Positions 45,530 through 55,459 of a DNA stretch of 64,000 bases are shown one piece after another (the stretch's first letter is position 1; the number at the start of each line of letters is the position of its first letter). The notes beneath the pieces are model-generated. The model did no database searches. It had not been told where the DNA came from and saw nothing but the letters and a program-made list of their open reading frames with translations. Location of the stretch: positions 4,464,001 to 4,528,000 of the forward strand of contig NZ_JAPELX010000001.1 of the NCBI RefSeq assembly GCF_026343335.1, read 5' to 3'. The DNA is from Streptomyces sp. NBC_00078 (GTDB taxonomy: Bacteria > Actinomycetota > Actinomycetes > Streptomycetales > Streptomycetaceae). Both the position numbers and the translations under genes were made by a program.

Positions 45530-46399
45530 GTGACCTCAGCGACTCGACAGCCCGAGACCCCGGCCGCCGCCGTTCCGCCACGGCTCATAGCCACCGATCT
45601 CGACGGCACCCTCCTGCGGGACGACCAATCGGTCTCCCCGCGCACGGTCGCCGCCCTCGCCGCCGCCGAGGAGGCAGGCATCGAGGTCTTCTTCGTCACC
45701 GGCCGCCCCGCCCGCTGGATGGACGTCGTCAGCGACCACGTCCACGGCCACGGACTGGCGATCTGCGGCAACGGCGCGGCCGTGGTCGACCTGCACGGCG
45801 GCCCCGGCGCCCACCGCTTCGTGAAGGTGCGTGAGCTCGCCCGGGACAACGCGCTGGACGCCGTAAGGCTGCTGCGCGACGCGGCACCGGGCACGGTGTA
45901 CGCGGTGGAGCAGACGTACGGCTTCCACCAGGAGCCGGACTACCCCAAGCTGCACATGGAGATCCCGGACAACCGCGCGCCGGCCGAGGACCTGCTGGCG
46001 CCCGACGGCCCCGGTACCGCGGAGCCGGTGCTCAAGATCCTCGCCTACCACCCCTCCCTCGACCCGGACGGTTTCCTCACCACCGCCCGTCTCGCCCTCG
46101 GTGAGCGTGCCAACGTCACCCGCTCCAGCCCCAGCGCCCTGCTGGAGATCAGCGGCCCCGGCGTCTCCAAGGCCAGCACGCTCGCCCTGTGCTGTGCCGA
46201 GCGCGGTATCTCGCACGAAGAGGTCGTCGCCTTCGGAGACATGCCGAACGACGTCGAGATGCTCACCTGGGCCGGCCGGTCGTACGCGATGGGCAACGCC
46301 CACCCGGACGTCATCGCCGCGGCCTCGGGCCGCACGGTCGCCAACAACGACGACGGTGTGGCGGTCGTGATCGAGCGGATGCTGGCCGCACGGCCGTAG
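45530..46399 (+). CDS. HAD-superfamily phosphatase, Cof type
   Basis: 289 residues from GTG 45530 (GGGAG upstream). Motifs: [31 protein letters not shown] (Lys) and [11 protein letters not shown]. The arrangement parallels the HAD gene next to serS at 34556, with a different cap domain ([16 protein letters not shown]). Probably a sugar-phosphate or cofactor phosphatase. Its 3' end faces the M23 peptidase gene. Confidence 0.9.
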   Translation: MTSATRQPETPAAAVPPRLIATDLDGTLLRDDQSVSPRTVAALAAAEEAGIEVFFVTGRPARWMDVVSDHVHGHGLAICGNGAAVVDLHGGPGAHRFVKVRELARDNALDAVRLLRDAAPGTVYAVEQTYGFHQEPDYPKLHMEIPDNRAPAEDLLAPDGPGTAEPVLKILAYHPSLDPDGFLTTARLALGERANVTRSSPSALLEISGPGVSKASTLALCCAERGISHEEVVAFGDMPNDVEMLTWAGRSYAMGNAHPDVIAAASGRTVANNDDGVAVVIERMLAARP

Positions 46400-46453
46400 G
46401 GCTCGCCTCCTTCGGACAGGACCGCGCGGCACCGGGCCGCCCTGCTGCCTTCG

Positions 46454-47524
46454 TCATCCGAGAGGGACGCCTCGCGCCGCCAGCCACGGCACCGGGTCCA
46501 CCGCGGAACCCATCTGAGGCGTGACCCGCACCTCGAAGTGCAGATGCGGGCCGGTGGAGTTGCCGGTGGTGCCCGACTGGCCGATCCTCTGCCCGGTGTC
46601 CACCCGCTCGCCCTGGCCGACAGCGACGGTGGCGAGATGGGCGTACTGCGTGTAGTAGCCGCCCGCGTGCCGGATGACGATCTCGATGCCGAAGGGGCCC
46701 CCGCACGACACACTCACCACCCGCCCGGCACCGGCCGCCCGCACCGGCGTTCCGATCGGCACCGCGAAGTCCTGCCCGGTGTGCCGGTTCACCCACCGGT
46801 CGCCGCCACTGCCGAAGCCCGCGGACAGTGTGTACGTCTCCACGGGTGCGATCCACGCCTGCGTGACGTCCGTCTCCGGCTGCTCGAGCGGCACCGGCCC
46901 GCGGCAACTGCCTGCCGCGGCCGAGGCGTCCGCCTGTCCCTGCAACTGCCCTCGCGCCTCGTCGAGTTTCCGCTCGATGGTGTCCTTCACCGCGGCGAGT
47001 TCGCTGTTCTGCTTCTCCAGTGCCTGCCACGCCACCGTGGCCTTCCCCTCGTCCGCGGTCAGCCGCGCCTCGGCCCGCCGACTCCTGCCGACGGACCCGG
47101 CGAGGGCCTGACCGGCCTGCGCCAGGACATGCTGACCACGCAGCAACCCGTCCGGGTCATCCGCGAGGATCAGCCGGGCGGCCACCGGCAGACCGCCGCC
47201 GGTGCGGTACTGGGCGCGCGCCATCCGGCCGAGGTCCTCGTGCAGGGCGGTGATCTCCCGCCGCTCACGGTCCAGCAGTGCCTCGGCCCGCTCGGCCCGC
47301 TTCCGCTGCACCTCGGCCCGGCGCCGCCCCAGCTCGTACCGCTGTGTCGCCAGCGCCGCGTCCTCGTAGAGCCGCGCGACCTCGGCGCCGACCCCTGACC
47401 CGGAACCGCTGCCGACCCCGTCGCCGTCGTCCACGCCCGCAGCCCCGGCGGGCCTGGCCCCCAGCATGACGAGCGCGCACAGCAACGCCGGAACGAGCAG
47501 CGGATGACGGCGGCATGAGCGCAT
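46454..47524 (-). CDS. Secreted M23-family peptidoglycan endopeptidase with coiled coil
   Basis: 356 residues. Signal peptide (MRSCRRHPLLVPALLCALVMLG, then RPAGA), a long coiled-coil region (about 45-205) rich in Arg, Glu and Ala, and a C-terminal LytM/M23 domain. Metal ligands are visible in NRHTGQDFAVPIGTPV and STGPHLHFEVR, with QYAHLATV between them. The EnvC/NlpD-like layout suggests a wall hydrolase or hydrolase activator. All zinc ligands appear present, so it is probably active. Confidence 0.92.
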   Translation of the reverse strand: MRSCRRHPLLVPALLCALVMLGARPAGAAGVDDGDGVGSGSGSGVGAEVARLYEDAALATQRYELGRRRAEVQRKRAERAEALLDRERREITALHEDLGRMARAQYRTGGGLPVAARLILADDPDGLLRGQHVLAQAGQALAGSVGRSRRAEARLTADEGKATVAWQALEKQNSELAAVKDTIERKLDEARGQLQGQADASAAAGSCRGPVPLEQPETDVTQAWIAPVETYTLSAGFGSGGDRWVNRHTGQDFAVPIGTPVRAAGAGRVVSVSCGGPFGIEIVIRHAGGYYTQYAHLATVAVGQGERVDTGQRIGQSGTTGNSTGPHLHFEVRVTPQMGSAVDPVPWLAARGVPLG

Positions 47525-47708
47525 GCCGGCGATCGTGGCCCGCTCCTACGGTCCCGGTCATCTTCAACTCGTACACCCGGGGGAAGCGGCACCCCGTACG
47601 GCTCAGTACGGACGCGTCGGATGGACAGTGCCTACGGAGTTCGGTACGCCACCTGTCAGTCGCGCCGACGACGGCACAGAGGGCCGGCATCGGTGGCAGG
47701 CGCTGCGG

Positions 47709-50700
47709 CTATCCCGCCCCCACCAGCAGCTCCGCCTCCGCCTCTCGCTCGGCCATCCCCCTGAACGGCCCGGGTACGGCGGCCAGTTCGGCGTATGTTC
47801 CGCGCTGCACCACACGTCCCTCGTCCAGGACGACCACCTCGTCCACCGCTTCCAGGCCGGCAAGCCGATGCGTGATGAGCAGCGTCGTCCGGCCCCGTGT
47901 GGCTGCCAGCAGATCGGCGGTGAGCGCGTCGGCCGTCGGCAGGTCGAGGTGTTCGGCGGGCTCGTCGAGGACGAGGACGGGGAAGTCGGCGAGCAGCGCG
48001 CGGGCCAGCGCGAGCCGCTGCCGCTGCCCGCCCGACAGCCGGGCCCCGTGCTCGCCGACCAGCGTGTCGAGCCCGTCGGGCAGAGTATCGGCCCAGTCCA
48101 GCAGCCGGGCGCGCTTCAGTGCGTCGCGCAGATCATCCTCGGTGGCGTCCTTCCTCGCCAGCAGAAGGTTCTCGCGCACCGAGCTGTCGAAGACGTGCGC
48201 GTCCTGGGCACACAGCCCGACGAGCCGTCGTACGTCGTCGCCGGCGAGCGCGTACGCGTCCACGCCGGCCAGCGTGTACGACCCGGCGTCCGCGTCCAGG
48301 AAGCGCAGCAGCACCTGCGCCAGCGTCGTCTTGCCGGAGCCCGAAGGTCCGACCACGGCGATCCGGCGCCCCTCGTCGAGGGTCAGGTCGAGACCGTCGA
48401 GCGCCTCCCGCCGCTGGCCGGCGTGCCTGGCGCTCAGGCCCCTGAGGGCCATCGGGAAGGGGGCGGCGGGCGTCTGTCGCGCCCGCTCCGGCTCCCGTAC
48501 CGGCTCGGGCGCGTCCAGCACCTCGTAGACGCGCTCCGCGCTTCTGCGCACCCGTTGCCGGTACTGCACGGCGAGCGGCAGCCCGAGGACCGCCTCGAAG
48601 GCGGCCAGTGGGGTGAGGACGACGACGGCCATCGTCACGCCGCCCAGCCGCTCGTCGGCGACCGCCTGGGCACCCATGAGGGCGGTGGCGGCGACCGTCA
48701 GGCCGGACAGCAGAGCGGTGAGTCCGTCGCCGAGCGCGGTGGCGGTGGCGGCGCGCGAGGCGATCCGGGTGAGCGTGTTGTCGGCGCGCCGTGCCTCGGC
48801 GGTGCGAGCGGGCAGAGCGCCTGCGACGGTCAACTCCGCGGTGCCGGTGAGCAGATCGGTCACGCGCGTCGCGAGTACCCCTCGTGCGGGGGCCAGCCTG
48901 CGTTCGGCGCGGCGGGCCACGGCACCGGTGACCAGCGGGACCCCGACTCCGGCCGCCACCAGCCCGACGGCCAGTGCGAGGCCGGCCTCGGGCAGCAGCC
49001 ACGCCGTGAAGCCGACGGACGCGGCAGACACGATCGCCGCGGAAGCGGCGGGCAGCAACCAGCGCAGCCAGTAGTCCTGCAGGGCGTCCACGTCCACGAC
49101 GAGCCGCGACAGCAGGTCGCCGCGGCGGGTGCGGCGCAGCCCGGCGGGCGCCAGCCGCTCCAGCCGCCGGTAGACGGCGACCCTGGTGTCGGCCAGCATC
49201 CGCAGCACCGCGTCGTGCGACACGAGCCGCTCGCCGTACCGGAAGACGGCCCGCCCGATACCGAAGGCCCTCGTCGCCGTGACCGCCACCATCAGATACA
49301 GCACGGGCGGCTGCTGCGAGGCCCGCGAGATGAGCCACCCGGAGGTGGCCATGAGCCCGACGGCACTGCCGAGCGCGAGGCTCCCGAGCAGCAGGGCGAG
49401 AGTGAGACGGCCGCGCCGGGGGCCGGACACGGCACGGACGCGGGCGAGCACGCCGCCTCGGCTGCTGGCAGGTGCGGCGCCTGCGGGCTCGTGCGTGGCG
49501 CTTTCGTACGTTTCCTGGGCCGCCGGGCGCCCCTCGGGCGTCCGGCGTTCCACGGAGGCAGGGACGGTCCGCCCCGCCAACCGCACCACCCGGTCCGCGA
49601 CTGCGAGCAGCGCCGGCCGGTGCACGACCAGCAGTACCGTCCGCCCCACCGCCAGCCGCCGTACCGCCTCCACGACCTCGGCCTCGGTGGCCCCGTCCAG
49701 GGCGGCCGTCGGCTCGTCGAGCAACAGCACCGGACGGTCCGCGAGGAACGCCCGTGCCAGCGCGAGCCGTTGCCGCTGCCCGGCCGACAGCCCGGCACCG
49801 TCCTCGCCGAGCAGCGTGTCCGCCCCGTCGGGCAGGGCGTCCACGAACTCCAGCGCTCCGGCCTCCCCCAAGGCCCGCCGCACAGCGGCGTCGTCGGCAT
49901 CGGAACGCGCCAGCCGTACGTTCTCGGCGACGCTTCCGGCAAACAGGTGCGGCCGCTGCGGCACCCAGGCGATCCGCGACCGCCACCGCTCCAGGTCGAC
50001 GTCACAGAGATCGGCTCCGCCGGCCCTTACTTGCCCCTCGGACGGCTGGACAAAGCCCAACAGCACGTTCAGCAGCGTGGACTTGCCGAAGCCGCTCGGC
50101 CCGACGAGTGCGACCGTCTCCCCGGGCTCGACGGCGAAGGACACATCCGACACGGCGTCCCCGGACCGCCCGGGATACCGAACCGTCACCCCCTCGAAGG
50201 CGATGCCACCCGCCGGCACGACCCCTGTGCCCGACGCCGGCAGGGGGGTCTCCAGGACGGCGAAGATCTCCTCGGCCGCCGCGAGCCCTTCCGCCGCCGC
50301 GTGGTACTGCGCGCCGACCTGACGCAGGGGCAGGTAGGCCTCGGGCGCGAGGACGAGGATGACCAGGCCGATGTACAGATCCATCTCACCGCGCACGAGG
50401 CGCATGCCGATCGTCACGGCGACCAGTGCGACAGAGAGCGTGGAGAGCAGCTCCAGCGCGAAGGACGAGATGAAGGCGACCCGCAGCGTCCGCATGGTCG
50501 CCTGCCGGTACTCACCGGTGATCCGCTTGATCGACTCGGCCTGCGCCTTGGCCCGCCCGAACACCTTCAGGGTCGGCAGCCCCGCGACAACATCCAGGAA
50601 GTGTCCGGACAGCTGGGACAGCAATCGCCACTGACGGTCCATCCGGGACTGCGTGGCCCAGCCGATCAGGACCATGAAGACCGGGATGAGTGGCAGGGTT

Positions 50701-51206
50701 CCCACGATGATCGCCGCCGAGACCCAGTCCTCGGTGACGATCCGGGCCAGCACCGCCACGGGCACGACCACCGCGAGCCCCAACTGCGGCAGATAGCGCG
50801 AGAAATAGTCGTCGAGGGCGTCGACGCCCCGAGTGGCGAGAGCGACGAGCGATCCGGTCCGCTGTCCGCTCAGCCACCCGGGCCCCAGCGCCCCGGCTCG
50901 TTCCAGCAACCGTCCCCGCAGCTCCGACTTCACCGCCGCGCTCGCCCGGTGCGCGGCGAGTTCCGTGAGCCACGAGACCAGCGCACGGCCGCAGGCGACA
51001 GCCACCAACTGCAGCAGGGGAGTGCCGAGTTCTGCGACCGACATCCCGTGCTGGAACGACCCCACCACCACCTCGGCGATGAGCATCGCCTGGGCGATGA
51101 GCAGCCCCGCGCCCAGGGCGCCCAGGCTGACGACCGACACCAGGAAGAGGCGGGTGGCACGGGCGTAGTGGAGCAGACGCGGGTCGATCGGTTTCACGTG
51201 AAACAC
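47709..51206 (-). CDS. cydDC: Fused CydD-CydC thiol reductant ABC exporter
   Basis: 1165 residues: two complete ABC exporter halves in one polypeptide, as is usual in Streptomyces. Half one: membrane domain about 15-310, Walker A GPSGFGKSTLLN, signature LSAGQRQRLALARAFL, Walker B LLLDEPTAALD. Half two: Walker A GPSGSGKTTLAQ, signature LSGGQRQRLALARALL, Walker B LVLDEPAEHLD. It exports glutathione/cysteine-type thiols or haem-related compounds needed to assemble cytochrome bd. The start (GTG 51206, reading MFHVKP) lies inside a parS site. Last gene of the cyd operon. Confidence 0.95.
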   Translation of the reverse strand: MFHVKPIDPRLLHYARATRLFLVSVVSLGALGAGLLIAQAMLIAEVVVGSFQHGMSVAELGTPLLQLVAVACGRALVSWLTELAAHRASAAVKSELRGRLLERAGALGPGWLSGQRTGSLVALATRGVDALDDYFSRYLPQLGLAVVVPVAVLARIVTEDWVSAAIIVGTLPLIPVFMVLIGWATQSRMDRQWRLLSQLSGHFLDVVAGLPTLKVFGRAKAQAESIKRITGEYRQATMRTLRVAFISSFALELLSTLSVALVAVTIGMRLVRGEMDLYIGLVILVLAPEAYLPLRQVGAQYHAAAEGLAAAEEIFAVLETPLPASGTGVVPAGGIAFEGVTVRYPGRSGDAVSDVSFAVEPGETVALVGPSGFGKSTLLNVLLGFVQPSEGQVRAGGADLCDVDLERWRSRIAWVPQRPHLFAGSVAENVRLARSDADDAAVRRALGEAGALEFVDALPDGADTLLGEDGAGLSAGQRQRLALARAFLADRPVLLLDEPTAALDGATEAEVVEAVRRLAVGRTVLLVVHRPALLAVADRVVRLAGRTVPASVERRTPEGRPAAQETYESATHEPAGAAPASSRGGVLARVRAVSGPRRGRLTLALLLGSLALGSAVGLMATSGWLISRASQQPPVLYLMVAVTATRAFGIGRAVFRYGERLVSHDAVLRMLADTRVAVYRRLERLAPAGLRRTRRGDLLSRLVVDVDALQDYWLRWLLPAASAAIVSAASVGFTAWLLPEAGLALAVGLVAAGVGVPLVTGAVARRAERRLAPARGVLATRVTDLLTGTAELTVAGALPARTAEARRADNTLTRIASRAATATALGDGLTALLSGLTVAATALMGAQAVADERLGGVTMAVVVLTPLAAFEAVLGLPLAVQYRQRVRRSAERVYEVLDAPEPVREPERARQTPAAPFPMALRGLSARHAGQRREALDGLDLTLDEGRRIAVVGPSGSGKTTLAQVLLRFLDADAGSYTLAGVDAYALAGDDVRRLVGLCAQDAHVFDSSVRENLLLARKDATEDDLRDALKRARLLDWADTLPDGLDTLVGEHGARLSGGQRQRLALARALLADFPVLVLDEPAEHLDLPTADALTADLLAATRGRTTLLITHRLAGLEAVDEVVVLDEGRVVQRGTYAELAAVPGPFRGMAEREAEAELLVGAG
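51190..51205. promoter_or_regulatory. parS site overlapping the cydDC start
   Basis: GGTTTCACGTGAAACA, 15/16 match to the ParB site TGTTTCACGTGAAACA. It covers the first codons of cydDC, so the protein begins FHVKP because of it. Confidence 0.85.
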
Positions 51207-51225
51207 ACCCTCTACTCAAGGGGCA

Positions 51226-51241
51226 TGTTTCACGTGAAACA
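51226..51241. promoter_or_regulatory. Perfect parS site between cydB and cydDC
   Basis: TGTTTCACGTGAAACA, an exact 16-bp parS palindrome, 36 bp from the first one. It occupies most of the 50-bp cydB-cydDC gap. Confidence 0.93.
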
Positions 51242-51256
51242 TGCCCCAGGTCGGAC

Positions 51257-52261
51257 TCAGTGCACGGCGTCTGCGATGTGCTGCGTACCGATCCGCTTGC
51301 GGAACACCCAGTAGGTCCACCCCTGGTAGAGCATGACGATCGGCGTGGCGATCACCGCACACCAAGTCATGATCTTCAAGGTGTACGGGCTCGATGAGGC
51401 GTTGCTGACCGTCAGGCTCCAGTCCTCATTGAGCGACGACGGCATGACGTTCGGGAAGAGCGACAGGAAGAGCATGGCCACGGCGGCCACGATCGTGATC
51501 CCGGACAGCGCGAACGACCAGCCCTCACGCCCGGCCTGATTCGCCACCAAGGCGGCGACCAAAGCGGCGACGGCCACGGCGAGCGCGACCAGGCTCTTGC
51601 CGTCACCACTGTCGACCTGCGTCCACACCAGGAAGATCAGCGCGACCACGGCCGCGGTCAGACCGACAGCCAGGGCGAGCTTCCGTGCCCGCTCCCTGAT
51701 CTCCCCGACCGTCTTGAGCGCCGTGAACACCGCCCCGTGGAAGGTGAACAGCGTCAGCGTCACGAGTCCGCCGAGCAGCGCGTACGGATTGAGCAGATCC
51801 CAGAAGGTGCCGACGTACTCGAAGTTCTTGTCGATCTTCACGCCCCGCACGATGTTGCCGAAGGCCACGCCCCACAGGAACGCCGGGATCAAGGAGGTCC
51901 AGAAGATCGCGGTCTCCCAGTTGCGCTGCCAGTTCTCCTCGGGCCGCTTCGCCCGGTACTCGAAGGCGACGCCTCGCACGATCAGGCAGACCAGGATGAT
52001 CAGCACAGCCAGATAAAAGCCGGAGAAGAGCGTGGCGTACCACTCGGGGAAGGCGGCGAAGGTCGCTCCGCCCGCTGAGAGCAGCCACACTTCGTTGCCG
52101 TCCCAGACGGGGCCGATGGTGTTGATGAGCACCCGCTTCTCGGGCCGGTTCCGGGCCAGCAGCTTGGTGAGGATGCCGACCCCGAAGTCGAAGCCCTCCA
52201 GGAAGAAGTAGCCCGTCCACAGGACGGCGATGAGCACGAACCAGACGTCGTGAAGTTCCAT
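51257..52261 (-). CDS. cydB: Cytochrome bd ubiquinol/menaquinol oxidase subunit II
   Basis: 334 residues with eight or nine membrane helices. It opens MELHDVWFVLIAVLWTGYFFLEGFDFGVG, the CydB signature, and contains PVWDGNEVWLLSAGGATFAAFP. It supports the haem-bearing CydA subunit. It starts 18 bp after cydA and ends 50 bp before cydDC. The complex reduces oxygen under low-oxygen conditions. Confidence 0.97.
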   Translation of the reverse strand: MELHDVWFVLIAVLWTGYFFLEGFDFGVGILTKLLARNRPEKRVLINTIGPVWDGNEVWLLSAGGATFAAFPEWYATLFSGFYLAVLIILVCLIVRGVAFEYRAKRPEENWQRNWETAIFWTSLIPAFLWGVAFGNIVRGVKIDKNFEYVGTFWDLLNPYALLGGLVTLTLFTFHGAVFTALKTVGEIRERARKLALAVGLTAAVVALIFLVWTQVDSGDGKSLVALAVAVAALVAALVANQAGREGWSFALSGITIVAAVAMLFLSLFPNVMPSSLNEDWSLTVSNASSSPYTLKIMTWCAVIATPIVMLYQGWTYWVFRKRIGTQHIADAVH

Positions 52262-52279
52262 GACTCGCTCTCCCTCGGC

Positions 52280-53788
52280 CTAGTACGAGAAGGCCATCGG
52301 CTTGTCGGCGTCACGGGTGTCGCCGCCGATCTTCGTGGGCGGGTTGAGGTCGGCATCAGTGAGCTCGGGCGGGCCCGCCTTCACGTACTTCACCAGCAGC
52401 TTGACCTCGACCACGGCGAGGATGGCGTAGAGCGTGGTGAAGACGATCATTGAGGTGAGGACCTCGGCCTGGGAGACGCTGGGGGAGACCGCGTGCCGGG
52501 TCTGCAGGACGCCGTAGACGACCCACGGCTGACGGCCCATCTCGGTGAAGATCCAGCCCCAGGAGTTGGCGATCAGCGGGAAGCCGAGGGTCCAGATCGC
52601 CACGAGCCAGTACAGCCTGCTGAGCTTGGGACCCAGCGCCTTGTTCCTGAAGAGGACGAGATGCGGCACCTCGTCGTCACCAACCCGCAGATGCTGCGGC
52701 AGCATGAACTTCTTGCGGGTCAGCCAGAGCCCGGCCAGGCCGATACCGAAGGACGCCATGCCGAACCCGATCATCCAGCGGAACGCCCAGAAGGTGACGG
52801 GGATGATGGGCCGGTAGTCCCCGGGACCGTACTTCTCCTGCTCGGCCTTGTTGGTGTCGTTGATGCCGGGGACGTACGAGTTGAAGTTGTCGTCGGCGAG
52901 GAACGACAGTATTCCGGGGACGGACAGCTCGACCGAGTTGTGGCCCTTGCTCACGTCCCCGTACGCGAAGACCGAGAACGGCGCGGAGTGCTGGCCGTCC
53001 CACAGCGCCTCGGCGGCGGCCATCTTCATCGGCTGCTGCTTGAACATGACCTTGCCGAGCGTATCGCCGCTGATCGCGGTCAGCAGGCCGGCGATGGCGA
53101 CGGTGACCAGCCCCAGTCGCAGCGAGGTCTTCATCACGTTGATGTGCTTCTTGCGGAACAGGTGGAAGGCGGCGATGCCGACCATGAACGCGCCACCTGT
53201 CAGGAAAGAGGCCGCGAGCGTGTGGAACGCCTGGGCGAGCGCGGTGTTCTGGGTCAGCACATGCCAGAAGTCGGTGAGTTCGGCACGCCCCTTGGCCTTG
53301 TTGATCCGGTAGCCGACGGGGTGCTGCATCCACGAGTTGGCTGCGAGGATGAAGTACGCCGACAGGATCGTGCCGATCGAGACCATCCAGATGCAGGCCA
53401 GGTGGATCCTCTTGGGCAGCTTGTCCCAGCCGAAGATCCACAGGCCGATGAAGGTCGACTCGAAGAAGAACGCGATCAGAGCCTCGAAGGCGAGCGGGGC
53501 ACCGAAGACGTCACCGACGAAGCGCGAGTAGTCGGACCAGTTCATGCCGAACTGGAACTCCTGCACGATGCCGGTGACCACACCCATCGCGATGTTGATC
53601 AGGAAGAGCTTGCCCCAGAACTTCGTCGCCCTGAGGTACTTCTCCTTCTCCGTGCGCACCCAGGCGGTCTGCAGGCCGGCCGTGAGGGCGGCGAGCGAGA
53701 TCGTCAGCGGGACGAAGAGGAAGTGGTAGACGGTGGTGATGCCGAACTGCCAGCGCGCCAACGTCTCCGGCGCCAGAGCCAGGTTCAC
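52280..53788 (-). CDS. cydA: Cytochrome bd quinol oxidase subunit I
   Basis: 502 residues with about nine helices. Haem b558/b595/d ligand regions are present: RWQFGITTVYHFLFVPLTI (haem His), the helix around FGMNWSDYSRFVGDVFGAPLAFE and the GRQPWVVYG motif of the quinol-binding loop. The Q-loop is short, as in Gram-positive CydA. First gene of cydA-cydB-cydDC; a perfect Rex operator lies 84 bp upstream, so high NADH/low oxygen should induce it. Confidence 0.97.
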   Translation of the reverse strand: MNLALAPETLARWQFGITTVYHFLFVPLTISLAALTAGLQTAWVRTEKEKYLRATKFWGKLFLINIAMGVVTGIVQEFQFGMNWSDYSRFVGDVFGAPLAFEALIAFFFESTFIGLWIFGWDKLPKRIHLACIWMVSIGTILSAYFILAANSWMQHPVGYRINKAKGRAELTDFWHVLTQNTALAQAFHTLAASFLTGGAFMVGIAAFHLFRKKHINVMKTSLRLGLVTVAIAGLLTAISGDTLGKVMFKQQPMKMAAAEALWDGQHSAPFSVFAYGDVSKGHNSVELSVPGILSFLADDNFNSYVPGINDTNKAEQEKYGPGDYRPIIPVTFWAFRWMIGFGMASFGIGLAGLWLTRKKFMLPQHLRVGDDEVPHLVLFRNKALGPKLSRLYWLVAIWTLGFPLIANSWGWIFTEMGRQPWVVYGVLQTRHAVSPSVSQAEVLTSMIVFTTLYAILAVVEVKLLVKYVKAGPPELTDADLNPPTKIGGDTRDADKPMAFSY

Positions 53789-53871
53789 GTCGTCAGTCTC
53801 CTTAGGTCGCCACGATATAGCGGCAGCTTGCCCCTTTTGTCACACACATCGTGGGAGCAACGGGACCAGCT

Positions 53872-53887
53872 TGTGAACGCGTTCACA
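53872..53887. promoter_or_regulatory. Rex operator (ROP) upstream of cydA
   Basis: TGTGAACGCGTTCACA is a perfect 16-bp palindrome preceded by T, matching the Rex site known from the S. coelicolor cyd promoter. Rex releases DNA when NADH/NAD+ rises. It also lies upstream of the divergent gene at 53998. Confidence 0.9.
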
Positions 53888-53997
53888 TTCACAAGCAATT
53901 ATGACGCACCGCTTTCCGGCCTGAGCACGGGGGTCGTGTCTGCTCCGTCACGCCAACCCCTTGGCAGCGACTTCAACATCTTGTTGAATTACCTGTC

Positions 53998-54372
53998 GTG
54001 CAGATACGGATCTCGTGGCCCGCCGGCCACCTCACAGCGACACTCGACGACACCCCGACCACTCAGGCCCTGACCACGGCACTGCCCCTCGCCTCCACCG
54101 CCCGCACCTGGGGCGAGGAGGTCTACTTCGACACGGGCGTCTCTGTTCCACGTGAAACAGGCGCCCGGCAGGTCGTGGACCCGGGCACGGTGGCCTTCTG
54201 GACCGACGGGAACGCCCTCGCACTCCCCTACGGCCCGACACCAGTCTCGCGAGACGCCGAGTGTCGCCTCGCGAGCCCGTGCAACGTCCTGGGCCGCATC
54301 GACGGCGACCTCCGGCTCCTCGCCACGGTCCGGGACGGCGACCCGGTACGTGTGGAACTCGTAGCCGAATAG
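53998..54372 (+). CDS. Cyclophilin-like (DUF3830/TM1367-type) small protein
   Basis: 124 residues from GTG 53998, opening MQIRISWPAGHLTATLDDTPTTQALTTALPLASTARTWGEEVYFD. This matches the cyclophilin-like beta-barrel family of unknown function (DUF3830/TM1367). It is soluble, with no catalytic motif. Divergent from cydA across the Rex operator, so possibly also redox-controlled. A parS-like site lies within the gene; its end is 7 bp from the convergent hisC stop. Confidence 0.78.
   Translation: MQIRISWPAGHLTATLDDTPTTQALTTALPLASTARTWGEEVYFDTGVSVPRETGARQVVDPGTVAFWTDGNALALPYGPTPVSRDAECRLASPCNVLGRIDGDLRLLATVRDGDPVRVELVAE
54144..54159. promoter_or_regulatory. parS-like site within the cyclophilin-like gene
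   Basis: TGTTCCACGTGAAACA, 15/16 match to the ParB consensus. In the protein it encodes the local sequence VPRET. Confidence 0.8.
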
Positions 54373-54379
54373 CTCTGGT

Positions 54380-55459
54380 TCAGAGCTCCTTGCGGAACCC
54401 TTCCGCCACCTTCAGGAAGATGTCGTTCGCCTCGGTCTCCCCGACCGTCACCCGTACACCCTCGCCCTGGAACGGCCGGACCACCACGCCGTGCTGCTCG
54501 CACGCCGCCGCGAACGCGACCGTGCTCTCCCCCAGCCGCAGCCACACGAAGTTGGCCTGGGTCTCGGGCACCGTCCAGCCCTGCCCGCGCAGCGCGTCGA
54601 CCACGCGGTTGCGCTCGCAGACCAGCGAGCCGACCCGGCCGAGCAGTTCGTCCTCGGCCCGGAGCGAGGCGACGGCCGCCTCCTGCGCGAGCTGGCTCAC
54701 ACCGAACGGCACCGCCGTCTTGCGCAGGGCCGCCGCCACCGGCTCATGGGCGATCGCGAAACCGACCCGCAGACCCGCGAGACCGTACGCCTTGGAGAAC
54801 GTGCGCAGCACGCACACGTTCGGCCGCTCGCGGTACAGCTCCACACCGTCCGGCACTTCCCTGTCGCGGATGAACTCGCGGTACGCCTCGTCCAGCACCA
54901 CGAGCACATCGCTCGGCACCCGGTCGAGGAACCGCTCCAGCTCCGCCCGCCGTACGACCGTGCCGGTCGGGTTGTTGGGGTTGCAGACGAAGACGAGACG
55001 GGTCCGGTCAGTGATCGCGTCCGCCATCGCGTCCAGGTCGTGCACATCGCCCGGCGTCAGCGGCACCTGCACCGAGGTCGCGCCGCTGACCTGCGTGATG
55101 ATCGGGTACGCCTCGAAGGACCGCCAGGCATAGATGACCTCGTCACCGGGGCCGCTGGTCGCCTGGACCAACTGCTGGGCGACGCCGACCGAACCGGTGC
55201 CGGTGGCCAGGTGAGTGAGCGGCACGCCGAAGCGGTCGGACAGCTCGTTCATCAGCCCCGTGCAGGCCATGTCCGGGTAGCGGTTGAAGGACGAGGCCGC
55301 GGCCGTCACGGTCTCCATCACGCCAGGCAGCGGCGGATAGGGGTTCTCGTTGGAGGACAGCTTGTAGGCCACCGGCCCGCCCGCCGCGGCGGGCTTGCCC
55401 GGCTTATAGGTGGGGATACCCTCCAGCTCGGCGCGCAGCTTGGGGCTCGTCTCGCTCAC
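54380..55459 (-). CDS. hisC: Histidinol-phosphate/aromatic aminotransferase family protein
   Basis: 359 residues, class I/II aminotransferase. It has [16 protein letters not shown] near the start, [11 protein letters not shown] and the PLP-lysine motif [18 protein letters not shown] 55459 is chosen for its good RBS (GGAGGA) and family length. No other his genes are nearby, so this is probably the second HisC-type enzyme of Streptomyces, which may act on aromatic keto acids instead. Gene symbol is therefore tentative. Confidence 0.88.
   Translation of the reverse strand: MSETSPKLRAELEGIPTYKPGKPAAAGGPVAYKLSSNENPYPPLPGVMETVTAAASSFNRYPDMACTGLMNELSDRFGVPLTHLATGTGSVGVAQQLVQATSGPGDEVIYAWRSFEAYPIITQVSGATSVQVPLTPGDVHDLDAMADAITDRTRLVFVCNPNNPTGTVVRRAELERFLDRVPSDVLVVLDEAYREFIRDREVPDGVELYRERPNVCVLRTFSKAYGLAGLRVGFAIAHEPVAAALRKTAVPFGVSQLAQEAAVASLRAEDELLGRVGSLVCERNRVVDALRGQGWTVPETQANFVWLRLGESTVAFAAACEQHGVVVRPFQGEGVRVTVGETEANDIFLKVAEGFRKEL

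Noticed and set aside
47523-51314. 1263-codon plus-strand open frame
   Set aside because: It is antisense to cydDC, with Arg/Gln/Gly-rich composition and no domain. It is a third-position GC shadow.
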